Below are positions 25,728 to 34,308 of a DNA stretch of 37,480 nt, piece after piece (within the stretch, counting starts at the first letter, position 1; every line of letters starts with the position of its first letter). Origin of the DNA: an uncultured Bacteroides sp. (GTDB lineage: Bacteria; Bacteroidota; Bacteroidia; Bacteroidales; Bacteroidaceae). The position numbers were made by a program, and so were the translations under genes. Location of the stretch: positions 1 through 37,480 of the forward strand of contig CAMTPC010000020.1 in assembly GCA_947074295.1 (NCBI GenBank), written 5' to 3'. Under the pieces are notes generated by a model. The model searched no databases. It had not been told where the DNA came from and worked only from the letters and a program-made list of their open reading frames with translations.

Positions 25728-25781
25728 ACCCAGTAACACTACTCCCTACCCCTCGTTCCCAAGCCATTAGGCTATACTTTA

Positions 25782-26438
25782 TTAAAGTGTTTTTTGGAGT
25801 GCACCTAGGTCGGTAGCATGCATTTCACTGAAATCATCTATCACATGATCGGCTTTGCTTTGAATGGCTTCGCGAGGATTGGTAGTGGCTAGGCCGATGA
25901 CTGTAGCACCCGATGAGCGTCCTGCCTGCAGACCATGAAAAGAATCTTCGAACACGAAGCTATTCTCTGGGCAAGCTCCAAGAAGTTTCATTCCTAGAAG
26001 GAAACACTCAGGATGGGGCTTTGAATTTTGAAACATCTCGCCCGTTAATATATGGTCAAATTGAAGTTTAAAATCGGGGTATGCATTGTAGATGTTTTGC
26101 ATCTTTTCCTCGTTTGAACTGGTCACCAAGGCCAATCCCACACCATTTTCTCGCAATTCCTTCAAATAATTCTGGATGCCTGGCAGATACTCAAAAACCA
26201 TCTGTTTCTCGAAACGATTCAAGTCTTCTGTAATCTGTTGGCGCACACGGATAAGGTCATCAATAAAATTTCCTTCGTAGATTTGTGTCAATGTTTGACC
26301 TTTGATAGTAGCACCAAAGTTCTCTTTGCCTAGATATTTCTTCCCTTGTTCATTCCAAAATATAGTATATTGTGGTTCTGTATCCATCACTACACCATCA
26401 AAATCGAATAGTGCTGCCCTTACTTCCAATCTTTCCAT
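25782..26438 (-). CDS. HAD-superfamily hydrolase (beta-phosphoglucomutase-like / phosphatase)
   Basis: This 218-residue protein belongs to HAD subfamily IA. Motif I is LFDFDGVVMDTEP (D12, D14), where the DTE after the loop is typical of beta-phosphoglucomutase and sugar-phosphatase relatives. Motif II is VTSSN, motif III includes the Lys of SKPHPECF, and motif IV is VFEDSFHGLQAG. A helical cap domain lies between residues about 15 and 85. The substrate is probably a small sugar phosphate, but the sequence does not settle mutase versus phosphatase. It stands alone, with panB 343 nt downstream and a divergent efflux operon upstream. Confidence 0.85.
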   Translation of the reverse strand: MERLEVRAALFDFDGVVMDTEPQYTIFWNEQGKKYLGKENFGATIKGQTLTQIYEGNFIDDLIRVRQQITEDLNRFEKQMVFEYLPGIQNYLKELRENGVGLALVTSSNEEKMQNIYNAYPDFKLQFDHILTGEMFQNSKPHPECFLLGMKLLGACPENSFVFEDSFHGLQAGRSSGATVIGLATTNPREAIQSKADHVIDDFSEMHATDLGALQKTL

Positions 26439-26571
26439 AATCGTGTCATTCTATTAATCGGCTACAAAGGTTGCAATAATCGACAAAAACCACAACATTT
26501 CGGGGCATAATATTGCTTTATCGACACAATGAGAAATTCTAGCGTCAAATATTTGAGGATGGTCTATCTAT

Positions 26572-26603
26572 TTTGCTGTTCTATTTAGAGTAGAATACCT
26601 TTG
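26572..26603 (+). promoter_or_regulatory. Promoter of the tolC-macAB-LytS/LytTR operon
   Basis: TTTG (26572-26575), a 20-nt spacer, then TACCTTTG (26596-26603), a full consensus match. The predicted start is near 26610, leaving about 30 nt before the ATG at 26641. It also argues against the TTG at 26632 being needed as a start. Confidence 0.65.
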
Positions 26604-26640
26604 TTTGCGGTAAAATGATAATCTTAAAAAATTGAAGAAT

Positions 26641-28014
26641 ATGAATTTTAAGGTAAAGAAACAATTCAGGATGATAGGTTTAGCTTTGGCTATAGGCTGG
26701 GGAATTGTTCCGCTAAAGGCACAAGAGTTGTCTGAAACGGATCCCTGGACTTTGCAGGAGTGCATAGATTATGCCTTGGAGAATAATATAAACCTTCGAA
26801 AAAGCAAGATCAATGCAGCCAATGTTGCTGTAGATAAGCTCACCGCAAAGGCGGCGCTTTTCCCCAGCCTATCTTTTTCGACTAGTCAGAATATGGTTTA
26901 TCGACCTTTTCAGGAGAAAACCAACTATGTGAGTGGCGGAGAAGTGGTACAAAGCGATAAGAAGACGAGCTATAATGGTAATTATGGACTTAATGCATCG
27001 TGGACGGTGTATAATGGCAGTAAGCGTCTGAAAACAATTGAACAAGAAAAACTTAACACGCGTGTAGCCGAACTGGAAGTGGCAGAAACTGCCAACGACA
27101 TTGAGGAAGCATTGGTGCAGACCTATATACAGATAATGTATGCATGGGAGGCAATCATCATAAACGAAAACACATTAGAAACCAGTGAAGCGCAACTGGA
27201 AAGAGGTAGACAATTACTCGCGGCAGGTAGCTTATCGCGCGTAGATGTGGCCCAACTAGAAGCACAAGTCGGGACAGACAATTATCAACTCGTTACAGCA
27301 CAAACGGCTCTTGAGAACTACAAATTACAACTGAAACAACTTCTGGAGATTGATAATGATCATGTAGTGGAGATAGTAATACCCGAAATAGATCAAGAAA
27401 GGGTACTCATTCTACTCCCCGAAAAGAGCGATGTCTACCAAGCAGCTCTTGCCAACCGTCCAGAAATAGAATCGGGAAGAATCAGTACCCAGGCATATGC
27501 CTCGGGTATTGGTATCGCCCGTTCGGGATATATGCCTACCATCAGCATTAGTGCTGGCATCGGTAGCAATAACCTGAATGGTTCTGATTTTACCTTTGCC
27601 GAACAGCTTAAAAACAGTTGGAATAATTCAATAGGTGTCACTCTGAGTGTACCTATCTTTAACAATCGCCAAACGAAGAGTGCTGTCCAAAAGGCTAAAT
27701 ATCAATACGAAACAAGCCTATTGAATCTACAAGATGATCAGAAAATATTGTATAAGACCATAGAAAGTTTCTGGCAAGATGCACGCAGCGCACAACAACA
27801 GTTTGTTGCAGCACAGGAGCGCGAGCGCAGTGCTCGTATCAGCTACGAACTGATTAGTGAGCAGTTTGACCTAGGCATGAAGAATATAGTGGAACTGCTG
27901 ACCGAGAAGAACAACTTGCTTAGTGCTTCGCAGGAATTGCTTCAGGCCAAGTACATGGCATTGCTTAATCTACAACTTCTCCGTTTCTATCAAGGGGAGT
28001 CTTTTGAACTATAA
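26641..28014 (+). CDS. TolC-family outer-membrane efflux protein
   Basis: This 457-residue protein has a signal peptide (about 1-28, ending PLKAQ) and two outer-membrane efflux repeats rich in long amphipathic helices (about 40-240 and 265-450). WTLQECIDYALENN near the mature N-terminus is the typical TolC/OprM opening. As a trimer it would form the outer-membrane duct for the MacAB-type pump encoded directly downstream (31 nt to macA). I start it at ATG 26641; an upstream TTG at 26632 would add three residues only. It is the first gene of a six-gene operon. Confidence 0.92.
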   Translation: MNFKVKKQFRMIGLALAIGWGIVPLKAQELSETDPWTLQECIDYALENNINLRKSKINAANVAVDKLTAKAALFPSLSFSTSQNMVYRPFQEKTNYVSGGEVVQSDKKTSYNGNYGLNASWTVYNGSKRLKTIEQEKLNTRVAELEVAETANDIEEALVQTYIQIMYAWEAIIINENTLETSEAQLERGRQLLAAGSLSRVDVAQLEAQVGTDNYQLVTAQTALENYKLQLKQLLEIDNDHVVEIVIPEIDQERVLILLPEKSDVYQAALANRPEIESGRISTQAYASGIGIARSGYMPTISISAGIGSNNLNGSDFTFAEQLKNSWNNSIGVTLSVPIFNNRQTKSAVQKAKYQYETSLLNLQDDQKILYKTIESFWQDARSAQQQFVAAQERERSARISYELISEQFDLGMKNIVELLTEKNNLLSASQELLQAKYMALLNLQLLRFYQGESFEL

Positions 28015-28045
28015 CATCAGAATCTAAAAAAAATAAATAGGTAAT

Positions 28046-29251
28046 ATGAAGAAGAGAAACATATATATGGTTTCGGGCCTATTGGCAATGGGAGTGTTGA
28101 CAAGCACGCTGCTATCGGGCTGTAAAAACAAACAGACAAAAGTGACTTTTGTAACTGTTCCAGTGGCTAAAGGAAATATTTCTAACTCGGTGACTGCAAC
28201 GGGTACAATCGAGCCTGTGACAGAGGTAGAAGTTGGTACACAGGTATCGGGTATTGTGGATAAGCTGTATGCTGACTATAACTCTGTGGTACATAAAGGA
28301 CAGCTAATCGCTGAAATGGATAAGATAACACTTCAAAGTGAATTGGCATCGGCACAAGCCAACTATGATGGAGCGAAGGCTGAGTATGATTACCAGAAGA
28401 GTATATATGAACGCAATAAAACGCTGCACGAAAAACAGCTGATAAGTGACACAGACTATGAATTGGCACTGTACAATTATCAGAAAGCCAAAAGCCAGTT
28501 TGATAGTAGCAAAGCTGCTCTGGCTAAAGCGCAACGCAACTTGTCCTATGCCACTATTACATCGCCTATAGATGGTGTAGTGATAGACCGCTCGGTGGAA
28601 GAAGGCCAAACGGTAGCGGCCGGATTTGAGACACCTACCCTATTTACTATTGCAGCTGACTTGACGCAAATGCAGGTAGTAGCCGATGTAGATGAAGCTG
28701 ATATAGGCGACGTAGCCGAAGGACAACGCGTGACATTTACGGTTGATGCTTATCCTGAGGATGAATTCGAAGGCGAAGTGACACAGATAAGATTGGGTAG
28801 CACAAGTAGCTCGTCAAGTGGTAGTAGTAGCGAAACGGTAGTGACTTACGAAGTGGTGATCAGCGCTCAGAATCCTGATCTGAAGTTAAAGCCGCGCCTC
28901 ACGGCTAATGTGACTATCTTTACTCTAGATAAAAGAGGCGTATTATCCGTACCAGCCAAAGCGCTACGTTTTGAACCCGAAGGTCCACTATTGGAGGAAG
29001 GTAGCAACATCATGGATAACCCAAGTGAAACAAAGCTCTGGACCAAAGAGGGAAATACATTTACAGCACACCCTGTCAAAGTGGGCATCAGCAATGGTAT
29101 CAACACTGAAATAATCAGTGGTATTGCCGAAGATACACCCGTCATCACTGAGGCTACTATCAGCCAACAAGACGCATCTGCCGAAGTGAATGGAAATAGT
29201 GAAAAGAATCCTTTCATGCCAGGCCCTCCGGGAAGTAATAAAAAGAAATAA
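28046..29251 (+). CDS. macA: MacA-like periplasmic adaptor (lipoprotein)
   Basis: This 401-residue membrane-fusion protein links the inner-membrane MacB pump to the TolC-like duct. The N-terminus is a lipoprotein signal with lipobox LLSGC (lipidated Cys26) rather than the single membrane anchor of E. coli MacA. The barrel-sandwich/lipoyl halves (VEVGTQVSGIVDKLYADYN and ATITSPIDGVVIDRSVEEGQ) flank a coiled-coil hairpin at about 100-165. A beta-barrel domain and a C-terminal membrane-proximal domain follow. A Ser-rich linker near 253-263 and a basic, Pro/Gly-rich tail are notable. The next gene starts after 5 nt. Confidence 0.92.
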   Translation: MKKRNIYMVSGLLAMGVLTSTLLSGCKNKQTKVTFVTVPVAKGNISNSVTATGTIEPVTEVEVGTQVSGIVDKLYADYNSVVHKGQLIAEMDKITLQSELASAQANYDGAKAEYDYQKSIYERNKTLHEKQLISDTDYELALYNYQKAKSQFDSSKAALAKAQRNLSYATITSPIDGVVIDRSVEEGQTVAAGFETPTLFTIAADLTQMQVVADVDEADIGDVAEGQRVTFTVDAYPEDEFEGEVTQIRLGSTSSSSSGSSSETVVTYEVVISAQNPDLKLKPRLTANVTIFTLDKRGVLSVPAKALRFEPEGPLLEEGSNIMDNPSETKLWTKEGNTFTAHPVKVGISNGINTEIISGIAEDTPVITEATISQQDASAEVNGNSEKNPFMPGPPGSNKKK

Positions 29252-29256
29252 GCGGT

Positions 29257-30012
29257 ATGGAGAATAATATAGTTATCAAGTTGGATCATATCAAACGCGA
29301 CTTTAAGGTTGGCGATGAAATAGTACATGCCTTACGTGGGGTGTCGTTTGATATTAGGGAAGGTGAATTTGTCACCATCATGGGTACATCAGGTTCGGGT
29401 AAGTCTACCCTACTAAACATATTGGGTTGTCTAGATACACCTACCTCTGGAGAATATCTATTGGATGGGATTTCGGTAAAAAGCATGAGCAAGGCAGAAA
29501 GAGCTGTGTTGCGCAATCGCAAGATTGGGTTCGTATTCCAAAGCTATAACTTGCTCCCCAAAACTACTGCAGTGGAGAATGTAGAGCTTCCATTGATGTA
29601 CAACCCTAAAGTGAGTGGATCCGAAAGGCGAAAACGGGCTATAACCGCCTTGCAAGATGTGGGTCTGGGTGATCGACTAGAGCATAAATCCAATCAGATG
29701 TCGGGCGGACAGATGCAACGCGTGGCCATTGCACGTGCTTTGGTCAATGATCCTGCAGTGATACTTGCCGATGAAGCAACGGGCAATCTCGACACACGTA
29801 CTTCATTCGAGATACTGATTCTCTTCCAAAAACTTCATGCTGAAGGTAGAACTATCATATTTGTGACACACAATCCTGAGATTGCTCTTTATAGCAGCCG
29901 CAATATACGTCTGCGTGATGGAGAGGTGATTGAGGATACACACAATAAGAAATTGCATTCGGCTGCCGAGGCATTGGCGACACTACCTACACGAGAGGAA
30001 GAAGAATCCTAA
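29257..30012 (+). CDS. macB: MacB-type ABC transporter ATPase
   Basis: This 251-residue ATPase has Walker [10 protein letters not shown] (43-51), Q-loop VFQSYNLLP, signature [15 protein letters not shown], Walker [13 protein letters not shown] and the switch His in VTHNPE, all in the MacB/LolD/FtsE class. In E. coli MacB this domain is fused to the permease; here they are separate genes, as is common in Bacteroidota. A 25-residue acidic C-terminal extension ends the protein. The pump would use ATP to drive periplasmic substrates through TolC (a mechanotransmission system). The permease gene follows after 30 nt. Confidence 0.93.
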   Translation: MENNIVIKLDHIKRDFKVGDEIVHALRGVSFDIREGEFVTIMGTSGSGKSTLLNILGCLDTPTSGEYLLDGISVKSMSKAERAVLRNRKIGFVFQSYNLLPKTTAVENVELPLMYNPKVSGSERRKRAITALQDVGLGDRLEHKSNQMSGGQMQRVAIARALVNDPAVILADEATGNLDTRTSFEILILFQKLHAEGRTIIFVTHNPEIALYSSRNIRLRDGEVIEDTHNKKLHSAAEALATLPTREEEES

Positions 30013-30042
30013 ACGAATATATTTGCTTAAACATTTTAACCA

Positions 30043-31263
30043 ATGAATGGAACCAACTTATTTAAAATAGCCCTTCGTGCACTTGCCAACAACAAAATGC
30101 GTGCTTTTCTTACGATGCTGGGCATTATTATCGGGGTGGCCTCTGTCATCACGATGTTAGCCATCGGTCAAGGATCCAAGCAAAGCATACGTTCGCAAAT
30201 CGCTGAAATGGGATCGAACATGATTATGATTCATCCAGGAGGAGATACTCGAGGAGGTGTTCGCCGCGATGCATCAGAGATGCAAACGCTGAAACTGGAG
30301 AATTATGAAACCCTGCGCAATGAGACCAATTATTTGGCAGGCATCAGCCCTAATGTTTCCTCATCGGGACAACTGGTCAATGGAAACAATAACTATCCCT
30401 CGTCCGTTAGTGGTGTAGGCTTGGACTATCTAGATATTCGTCAATTATCAGTAGATAATGGTACAATGTTTACAGAGAACGATATTCAGACCTCTGCGAA
30501 AGTATGTGTAATAGGTAAAACTATTGTCGATAATCTTTTTCCAGACGGTAGTGACCCTGTTGGGAAAGTGATTCGCTTCAATAAAATACCCTTCCGAGTG
30601 GTTGGCGTACTAAAATCTAAGGGTTACAACTCTATGGGTATGGACCAAGATGATGTAGTATTAGCTCCATACACCACTGTAATGAAGCGTTTACTGGCAA
30701 CAACTTCTCTGCAAGGCATCTATGCCTCTGCCCTTTCAGAAGAGATGACCGAATATGCGATTGATGAAATAACGGATATTCTACGTCGTGAACATAAATT
30801 GAAAGATCGTGATGAAGATGACTTTACCATCCGTAGCCAACAAGAGCTAAGCACTATGCTCAACTCTACAACAGATTTGATGACGACATTATTGGCTTGT
30901 ATTGCTGGTATATCATTAGTAGTAGGTGGTATCGGGATCATGAATATCATGTATGTATCGGTAACGGAACGCACACGAGAGATTGGTTTACGCATGTCAG
31001 TAGGTGCTCGCGGAATAGATATTCTGAGTCAATTCTTGATAGAAGCTATCTTGATTAGTATAACGGGGGGGATTATAGGAGTATTGCTTGGGTGTGGTGC
31101 CAGCTGGATAGTGAAAGCTGTAGCTCATTGGCCCATATTGATTCAACCATGGAGTGTTTTCTTATCCTTCGCTGTATGTACTGTCACTGGTGTATTTTTT
31201 GGCTGGTACCCCGCCAAGAAAGCGGCCGATTTAGATCCTATTGAGGCAATACGATACGAATAA
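30043..31263 (+). CDS. MacB-type ABC transporter permease
   Basis: This 406-residue inner-membrane protein has the MacB/FtsX layout. TM1 is at about 19-42 (FLTMLGIIIGVASVITMLAIG), a large periplasmic domain (MacB_PCD) spans about 45-270, and three C-terminal segments follow at about 280-305, 338-362 and 366-386. VTERTREIGLRMSVGAR (about 307-323), just after TM2, is the conserved cytoplasmic coupling loop. The substrate is unknown: macrolides, peptides and lipopeptides are handled by relatives. It lies 15 nt upstream of the sensor kinase gene. Confidence 0.92.
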   Translation: MNGTNLFKIALRALANNKMRAFLTMLGIIIGVASVITMLAIGQGSKQSIRSQIAEMGSNMIMIHPGGDTRGGVRRDASEMQTLKLENYETLRNETNYLAGISPNVSSSGQLVNGNNNYPSSVSGVGLDYLDIRQLSVDNGTMFTENDIQTSAKVCVIGKTIVDNLFPDGSDPVGKVIRFNKIPFRVVGVLKSKGYNSMGMDQDDVVLAPYTTVMKRLLATTSLQGIYASALSEEMTEYAIDEITDILRREHKLKDRDEDDFTIRSQQELSTMLNSTTDLMTTLLACIAGISLVVGGIGIMNIMYVSVTERTREIGLRMSVGARGIDILSQFLIEAILISITGGIIGVLLGCGASWIVKAVAHWPILIQPWSVFLSFAVCTVTGVFFGWYPAKKAADLDPIEAIRYE

Positions 31264-31278
31264 AGTTATATCTTTGTT

Positions 31279-32337
31279 ATGATGAAACAAAACTCTCATA
31301 CAGCCGTCAAATACGCAGAACTCCTCACCCATATCATTGGGTGGGGTATTGTTTTCTGCTTTCCTGTATTCTTTCTGAATAAAGGTGGGGGACCAATTGA
31401 TTGGCGCGACTATTTTCGTCACTGTGGTGTACCCCTCTCCTTTTTTATTGCTTTCTATGTCAACTATTTTGGGTTCATACCCAAGATGCTATTTCATGGA
31501 CAGACTAAAAGATTTTTAATAACAAATATACTTTTTGTAGTAGGTCTTAGCATTCTTCTATCAGTATGGCAGAACATAAATATGCCACCACCTAAACGAC
31601 CACATGGTGATATGCCACCCGACTGGCTTTTCTTCGCCCGAGATTTACTATCGATGGTATTAACCATCGGTTTGGCCTGCTCTATAAGACTCATAGGAAG
31701 ATGGGGCCAAATTGAAAGTGAAAAGCAAGAAGCCGAGAAAGATCGCACAGAATCTGAACTTAAAAATCTGCGGAATCAGCTGAATCCACACTTTTTGCTC
31801 AACACTCTGAATAACATCTATGCGCTAATTGCTTTCGATGCCGATAAAGCCCAAGAAGCCGTTCAGGAACTAAGCAAACTACTAAGACATCTGCTTTATG
31901 ATAATCAGCAACAGTTTGTATCGCTGGCCAAAGAGATGGATTTCATATACAATTACATAGAACTGATGCGCATCAGACTCTCTGGTAATGTTTCGGTAGA
32001 AACTCATATTAATATAGATAAAGATACGCGTACATTAATAGCTCCACTAATCTATATTTCTCTCATCGAGAATGCATTTAAACATGGGATATCATCGAGC
32101 GCACCCAGCTTTATATCAATTAGCTTCTCAGAATCGGATGAATTAGTTGAATGCATTATATCTAATAGTTATCATCCTAAAGGAAATCAAGATAAGAGCG
32201 GATCGGGCATAGGGCTGGAACAAGTGCGAAAACGACTAGAACTGATCTATCCAGGAAAATATTTATGGAAAAAAGGTGTATCGGAGGATGGTAAAATATA
32301 TACTTCAAAAATCATTATAAATACAGCAACTCAATAA
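31279..32337 (+). CDS. LytS/YehU-like sensor histidine kinase
   Basis: This 352-residue membrane histidine kinase has four predicted spans in its first 140 residues (about 16-33, 49-68, 79-97, 117-139) and little extracytoplasmic sequence, so it may sense within the membrane. The His_kinase region has LNPHFLLNTLNN with the phospho-acceptor H171. The HATPase domain has LIENAFKHG (N box) and SGSGIGLEQVRKRL (G box). It belongs to the family paired with LytTR regulators, and such a gene follows after 12 nt. Located in the efflux operon, it probably regulates that operon, but the signal is unknown. Confidence 0.9.
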   Translation: MMKQNSHTAVKYAELLTHIIGWGIVFCFPVFFLNKGGGPIDWRDYFRHCGVPLSFFIAFYVNYFGFIPKMLFHGQTKRFLITNILFVVGLSILLSVWQNINMPPPKRPHGDMPPDWLFFARDLLSMVLTIGLACSIRLIGRWGQIESEKQEAEKDRTESELKNLRNQLNPHFLLNTLNNIYALIAFDADKAQEAVQELSKLLRHLLYDNQQQFVSLAKEMDFIYNYIELMRIRLSGNVSVETHINIDKDTRTLIAPLIYISLIENAFKHGISSSAPSFISISFSESDELVECIISNSYHPKGNQDKSGSGIGLEQVRKRLELIYPGKYLWKKGVSEDGKIYTSKIIINTATQ

Positions 32338-32349
32338 TATATTGCCAAT

Positions 32350-33060
32350 ATGATACTAAATTGCATGATAGTTGATGATGAGCCTCTAGCACTAAACCTG
32401 CTTGAGAGTTATATCAATAAGACTCCTTTTTTGAAGCTTATAGGAAAATACTCAAGCGCAATTGAAGCTCTTAAAGAACTTCCGAACCTGAATATCGATT
32501 TGCTATTTCTCGATATACAAATGCCCGAATTAAATGGGTTGGAGTTTTCGAAGATGGTCAACGAGCATACTCGAATCATATTCACCACCGCTTTTGATCA
32601 ATATGCACTGGAAGGTTTTCGCGTAAACGCATTAGACTATCTTCTGAAACCTATCTCGTATGTCGATTTCTTGCAAGCGTCTAATAAAGCTTTGCAATGG
32701 TTCGAAATGCTCCAGAAGAGTAATGCTAAATCTGATGAGATAGAAAGTATATTCGTAAAAAGCGACTATAAGCTTATCCAAATTGAGTTGAAACACATAC
32801 TATATATAGAAGGACTAAAGGATTATATAAAGATCTATACAGACGATCATCCCAAACCTATTCTTTCGTTGATGAGCATGAAATCAATGGAAGAACTTCT
32901 ACCCACAAGTGGCTTCATGCGTGTACACCGTTCCTATATTGTTCATAAAGATAAAATCAAAGTGGTAGATCGTGGTAGAATAGTATTTGATAAAACTTAT
33001 ATCCCCGTTAGCGATAGTTATAAAGCACAATTTCAAGCTTTTTTAGATGCACGTAGCTAA
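32350..33060 (+). CDS. LytTR-family response regulator
   Basis: This 236-residue regulator has an N-terminal receiver domain (about 3-115) with acidic pocket D9/D10, phospho-acceptor D55 in LFLDIQMPE and the conserved Lys in LLKPIS. A C-terminal LytTR DNA-binding domain (about 135-233) carries IEGLKDYIKIY and FMRVHRSYIVH. It is the cognate partner of the adjacent LytS-like kinase. LytTR proteins bind paired direct repeats upstream of targets; I could not identify such repeats with confidence near the operon promoter at 26572. Last gene of the operon. Confidence 0.92.
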   Translation: MILNCMIVDDEPLALNLLESYINKTPFLKLIGKYSSAIEALKELPNLNIDLLFLDIQMPELNGLEFSKMVNEHTRIIFTTAFDQYALEGFRVNALDYLLKPISYVDFLQASNKALQWFEMLQKSNAKSDEIESIFVKSDYKLIQIELKHILYIEGLKDYIKIYTDDHPKPILSLMSMKSMEELLPTSGFMRVHRSYIVHKDKIKVVDRGRIVFDKTYIPVSDSYKAQFQAFLDARS

Positions 33061-33067
33061 CAGGCTT

Positions 33068-33088
33068 CTAATTCATCGAGAGAATTAG
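33068..33088 (+). terminator. Probable terminator of the efflux/two-component operon
   Basis: CTAATTC (33068-33074) pairs with GAATTAG (33082-33088) around a 7-nt loop, beginning 8 nt after the regulator stop. T-rich sequence follows. Confidence 0.55.
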
Positions 33089-33107
33089 GTATTTTGTCGA
33101 TTTTTAT

Positions 33108-33137
33108 TTTGTAGACATTATATTTAGTTTATATTTG
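33108..33137 (+). promoter_or_regulatory. Promoter of the candidate small RNA
   Basis: TTTG (33108-33111), an 18-nt spacer, then TATATTTG (33130-33137), both exact consensus. The predicted start is near 33144. Confidence 0.55.
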
Positions 33138-33143
33138 TAGTAT

Positions 33144-33240
33144 AAATTATGAGTTGTGAAACTCAACAAGACAGAATAGTTTAGTTAAGTCTAGTTTTTG
33201 GAAAGGCTTCTTTGTCAGCGGACAAATAGAAGCCTTTTTT
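33144..33240 (+). ncRNA. Candidate small RNA of about 97 nt
   Basis: The stretch runs from a consensus promoter to a strong intrinsic terminator and lies between the regulator operon's own terminator and a separate -7 element for ispE. Near the 5' end, GAGTT-GTGA-AACTC (33151-33164) can form a small hairpin, then an unpaired A/T-rich linker, then the terminator stem. The only ORF is 11 codons (33149-33184), too short to support. The strand and ends are predicted, not observed. An alternative is an attenuated leader of ispE. Confidence 0.45.
33202..33240 (+). terminator. Strong intrinsic terminator of the candidate small RNA
   Basis: AAAGGCTTCT (33202-33211) pairs with AGAAGCCTTT (33228-33237). 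The stem continues with TTGTC/GACAA around AGCG, with a two-base bulge, and ends in an unbroken T-run to 33241. Confidence 0.88.
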
Positions 33241-33243
33241 TAC

Positions 33244-33251
33244 TACATTTG
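33244..33251 (+). promoter_or_regulatory. Candidate -7 element for ispE
   Basis: TACATTTG fits TAnnTTTG and predicts a leader of about 40 nt. No TTTG is found at the -33 position, which lies inside the terminator stem. Confidence 0.4.
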
Positions 33252-33295
33252 CACCATAAAACTATACTCATCAATAAGTCAAAATTTAAAGATAT

Positions 33296-34117
33296 ATGAT
33301 CTCATTTCCTAATGCTAAAATAAATCTAGGATTGAATATCACATCCAAACGCCCAGATGGATATCATAACCTTGAAACCATCTTCTACCCTATTCCACTT
33401 GAAGATGCTCTGGAAATCCATGAAGCCTCATATAGTGAGCAGAAATATAATCTATTCCAATACGGAGATCATATCGCCGGTGATTTAAATTCAAACCTTG
33501 TGGTGAAGGCATATAAATTACTATACGAACTTTATACACTACCTCCTATAAATATATATCTTAATAAACATATACCATCGGGAGCTGGACTAGGCGGTGG
33601 TTCGTCGGACGCAGCCTTTATGCTTTGTTTATTAAATGAAAAATTCAGACTCAATATCCCTATTGATAAATTAGAGGAACATGCAGCAAAGCTCGGTGCC
33701 GACTGTGCATTCTTCGTACAAAATAAGCCCACATTTGCAGAAGGTATAGGCAATCTATTTTCTCCCATTGAATTATCTCTTAGAGGTTATCGTTTTTATC
33801 TAATCAAACCAAATGTTTTCGTTAGCACACGTGATGCATTCGCATATATAAAACCACATGAACCTGAATTTGATTTGAGAAAGACAGTGAATTTACCTTT
33901 AGAAAAATGGAAGAACCGCATGTTTAATGATTTTGAATATAGTGTATTTAAACAATACCCGTTGCTCAAAGAACTTAAAGATGCGTTATACGCCCATGGT
34001 GCAATATATGCTGCGATGAGCGGATCAGGTTCTTCGATTTTTGGAATTTTCCCATCTAGCATTCAATTTCCAAATCTATATATAAAAGATTCTTTCGTAT
34101 TTCAAACGATTTTATGA
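33296..34117 (+). CDS. ispE: 4-diphosphocytidyl-2-C-methyl-D-erythritol kinase
   Basis: This GHMP-family kinase of the MEP isoprenoid pathway phosphorylates CDP-methylerythritol using ATP. It has 273 residues, near the usual 280-290. Motifs: N-terminal [11 protein letters not shown] with the catalytic Lys (K8), the [10 protein letters not shown] substrate motif (21-30), the ATP-binding [13 protein letters not shown] (94-106), LGADCAFF with the catalytic Asp (D136), and the C-terminal [12 protein letters not shown]. No other MEP genes are present in the window. It converges with galE across 191 nt. Confidence 0.95.
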   Translation: MISFPNAKINLGLNITSKRPDGYHNLETIFYPIPLEDALEIHEASYSEQKYNLFQYGDHIAGDLNSNLVVKAYKLLYELYTLPPINIYLNKHIPSGAGLGGGSSDAAFMLCLLNEKFRLNIPIDKLEEHAAKLGADCAFFVQNKPTFAEGIGNLFSPIELSLRGYRFYLIKPNVFVSTRDAFAYIKPHEPEFDLRKTVNLPLEKWKNRMFNDFEYSVFKQYPLLKELKDALYAHGAIYAAMSGSGSSIFGIFPSSIQFPNLYIKDSFVFQTIL

Positions 34118-34211
34118 TAGAATATATAAAAACGGTACCCCGACTCACGCCGTAGCACCGTTACAACACAAACACAAAATAAAACACGATAAAATAGCGC
34201 AATCTCAAAGG

Positions 34212-34231
34212 TAGATAATCCAGATTATCTA
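34212..34231. repeat. Perfect 9-bp inverted repeat between ispE and galE
   Basis: TAGATAATC-CA-GATTATCTA. There is no T-run on either side. A second inverted repeat ACGATG-N5-CATCGT lies at 34267-34283, 26 nt past the galE stop. Either could be a weak, Rho-assisted or bidirectional terminator in this convergent gap. Confidence 0.5.
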
Positions 34232-34308
34232 GCTATGTACGACATTCACATGTTTTACATAACCATACGATGAGTTGCATCGTGTAACGTATTAAACTAC
34301 AAATTTCT

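Larger units (their letters stand above)
25439..25781. other. 343-nt gap between the HAD gene and panB
   Basis: The panB-proximal half is AT-rich and carries the promoter. The other half (about 25636-25775) is visibly richer in G+C than any other spacer in the window and can fold. No intact coding frame was found in either direction. Confidence 0.5.

Noticed and set aside
25690..25775. Cobalamin or TPP riboswitch in the spacer upstream of panB
   Set aside because: A GGGAA-like string is present on the minus strand, but the conserved B12-box and TPP core sequences are absent, so no known riboswitch class is supported.
26632..26640. TTG as the start of the TolC-like protein
   Set aside because: It would add only three residues before a normal ATG that opens a standard signal peptide. 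ATG 26641 is simpler.
33149..33184. 11-codon ORF inside the candidate small RNA
   Set aside because: Too short, no ribosome-binding signal, and no run of regulatory codons typical of a leader peptide. It is best regarded as chance.
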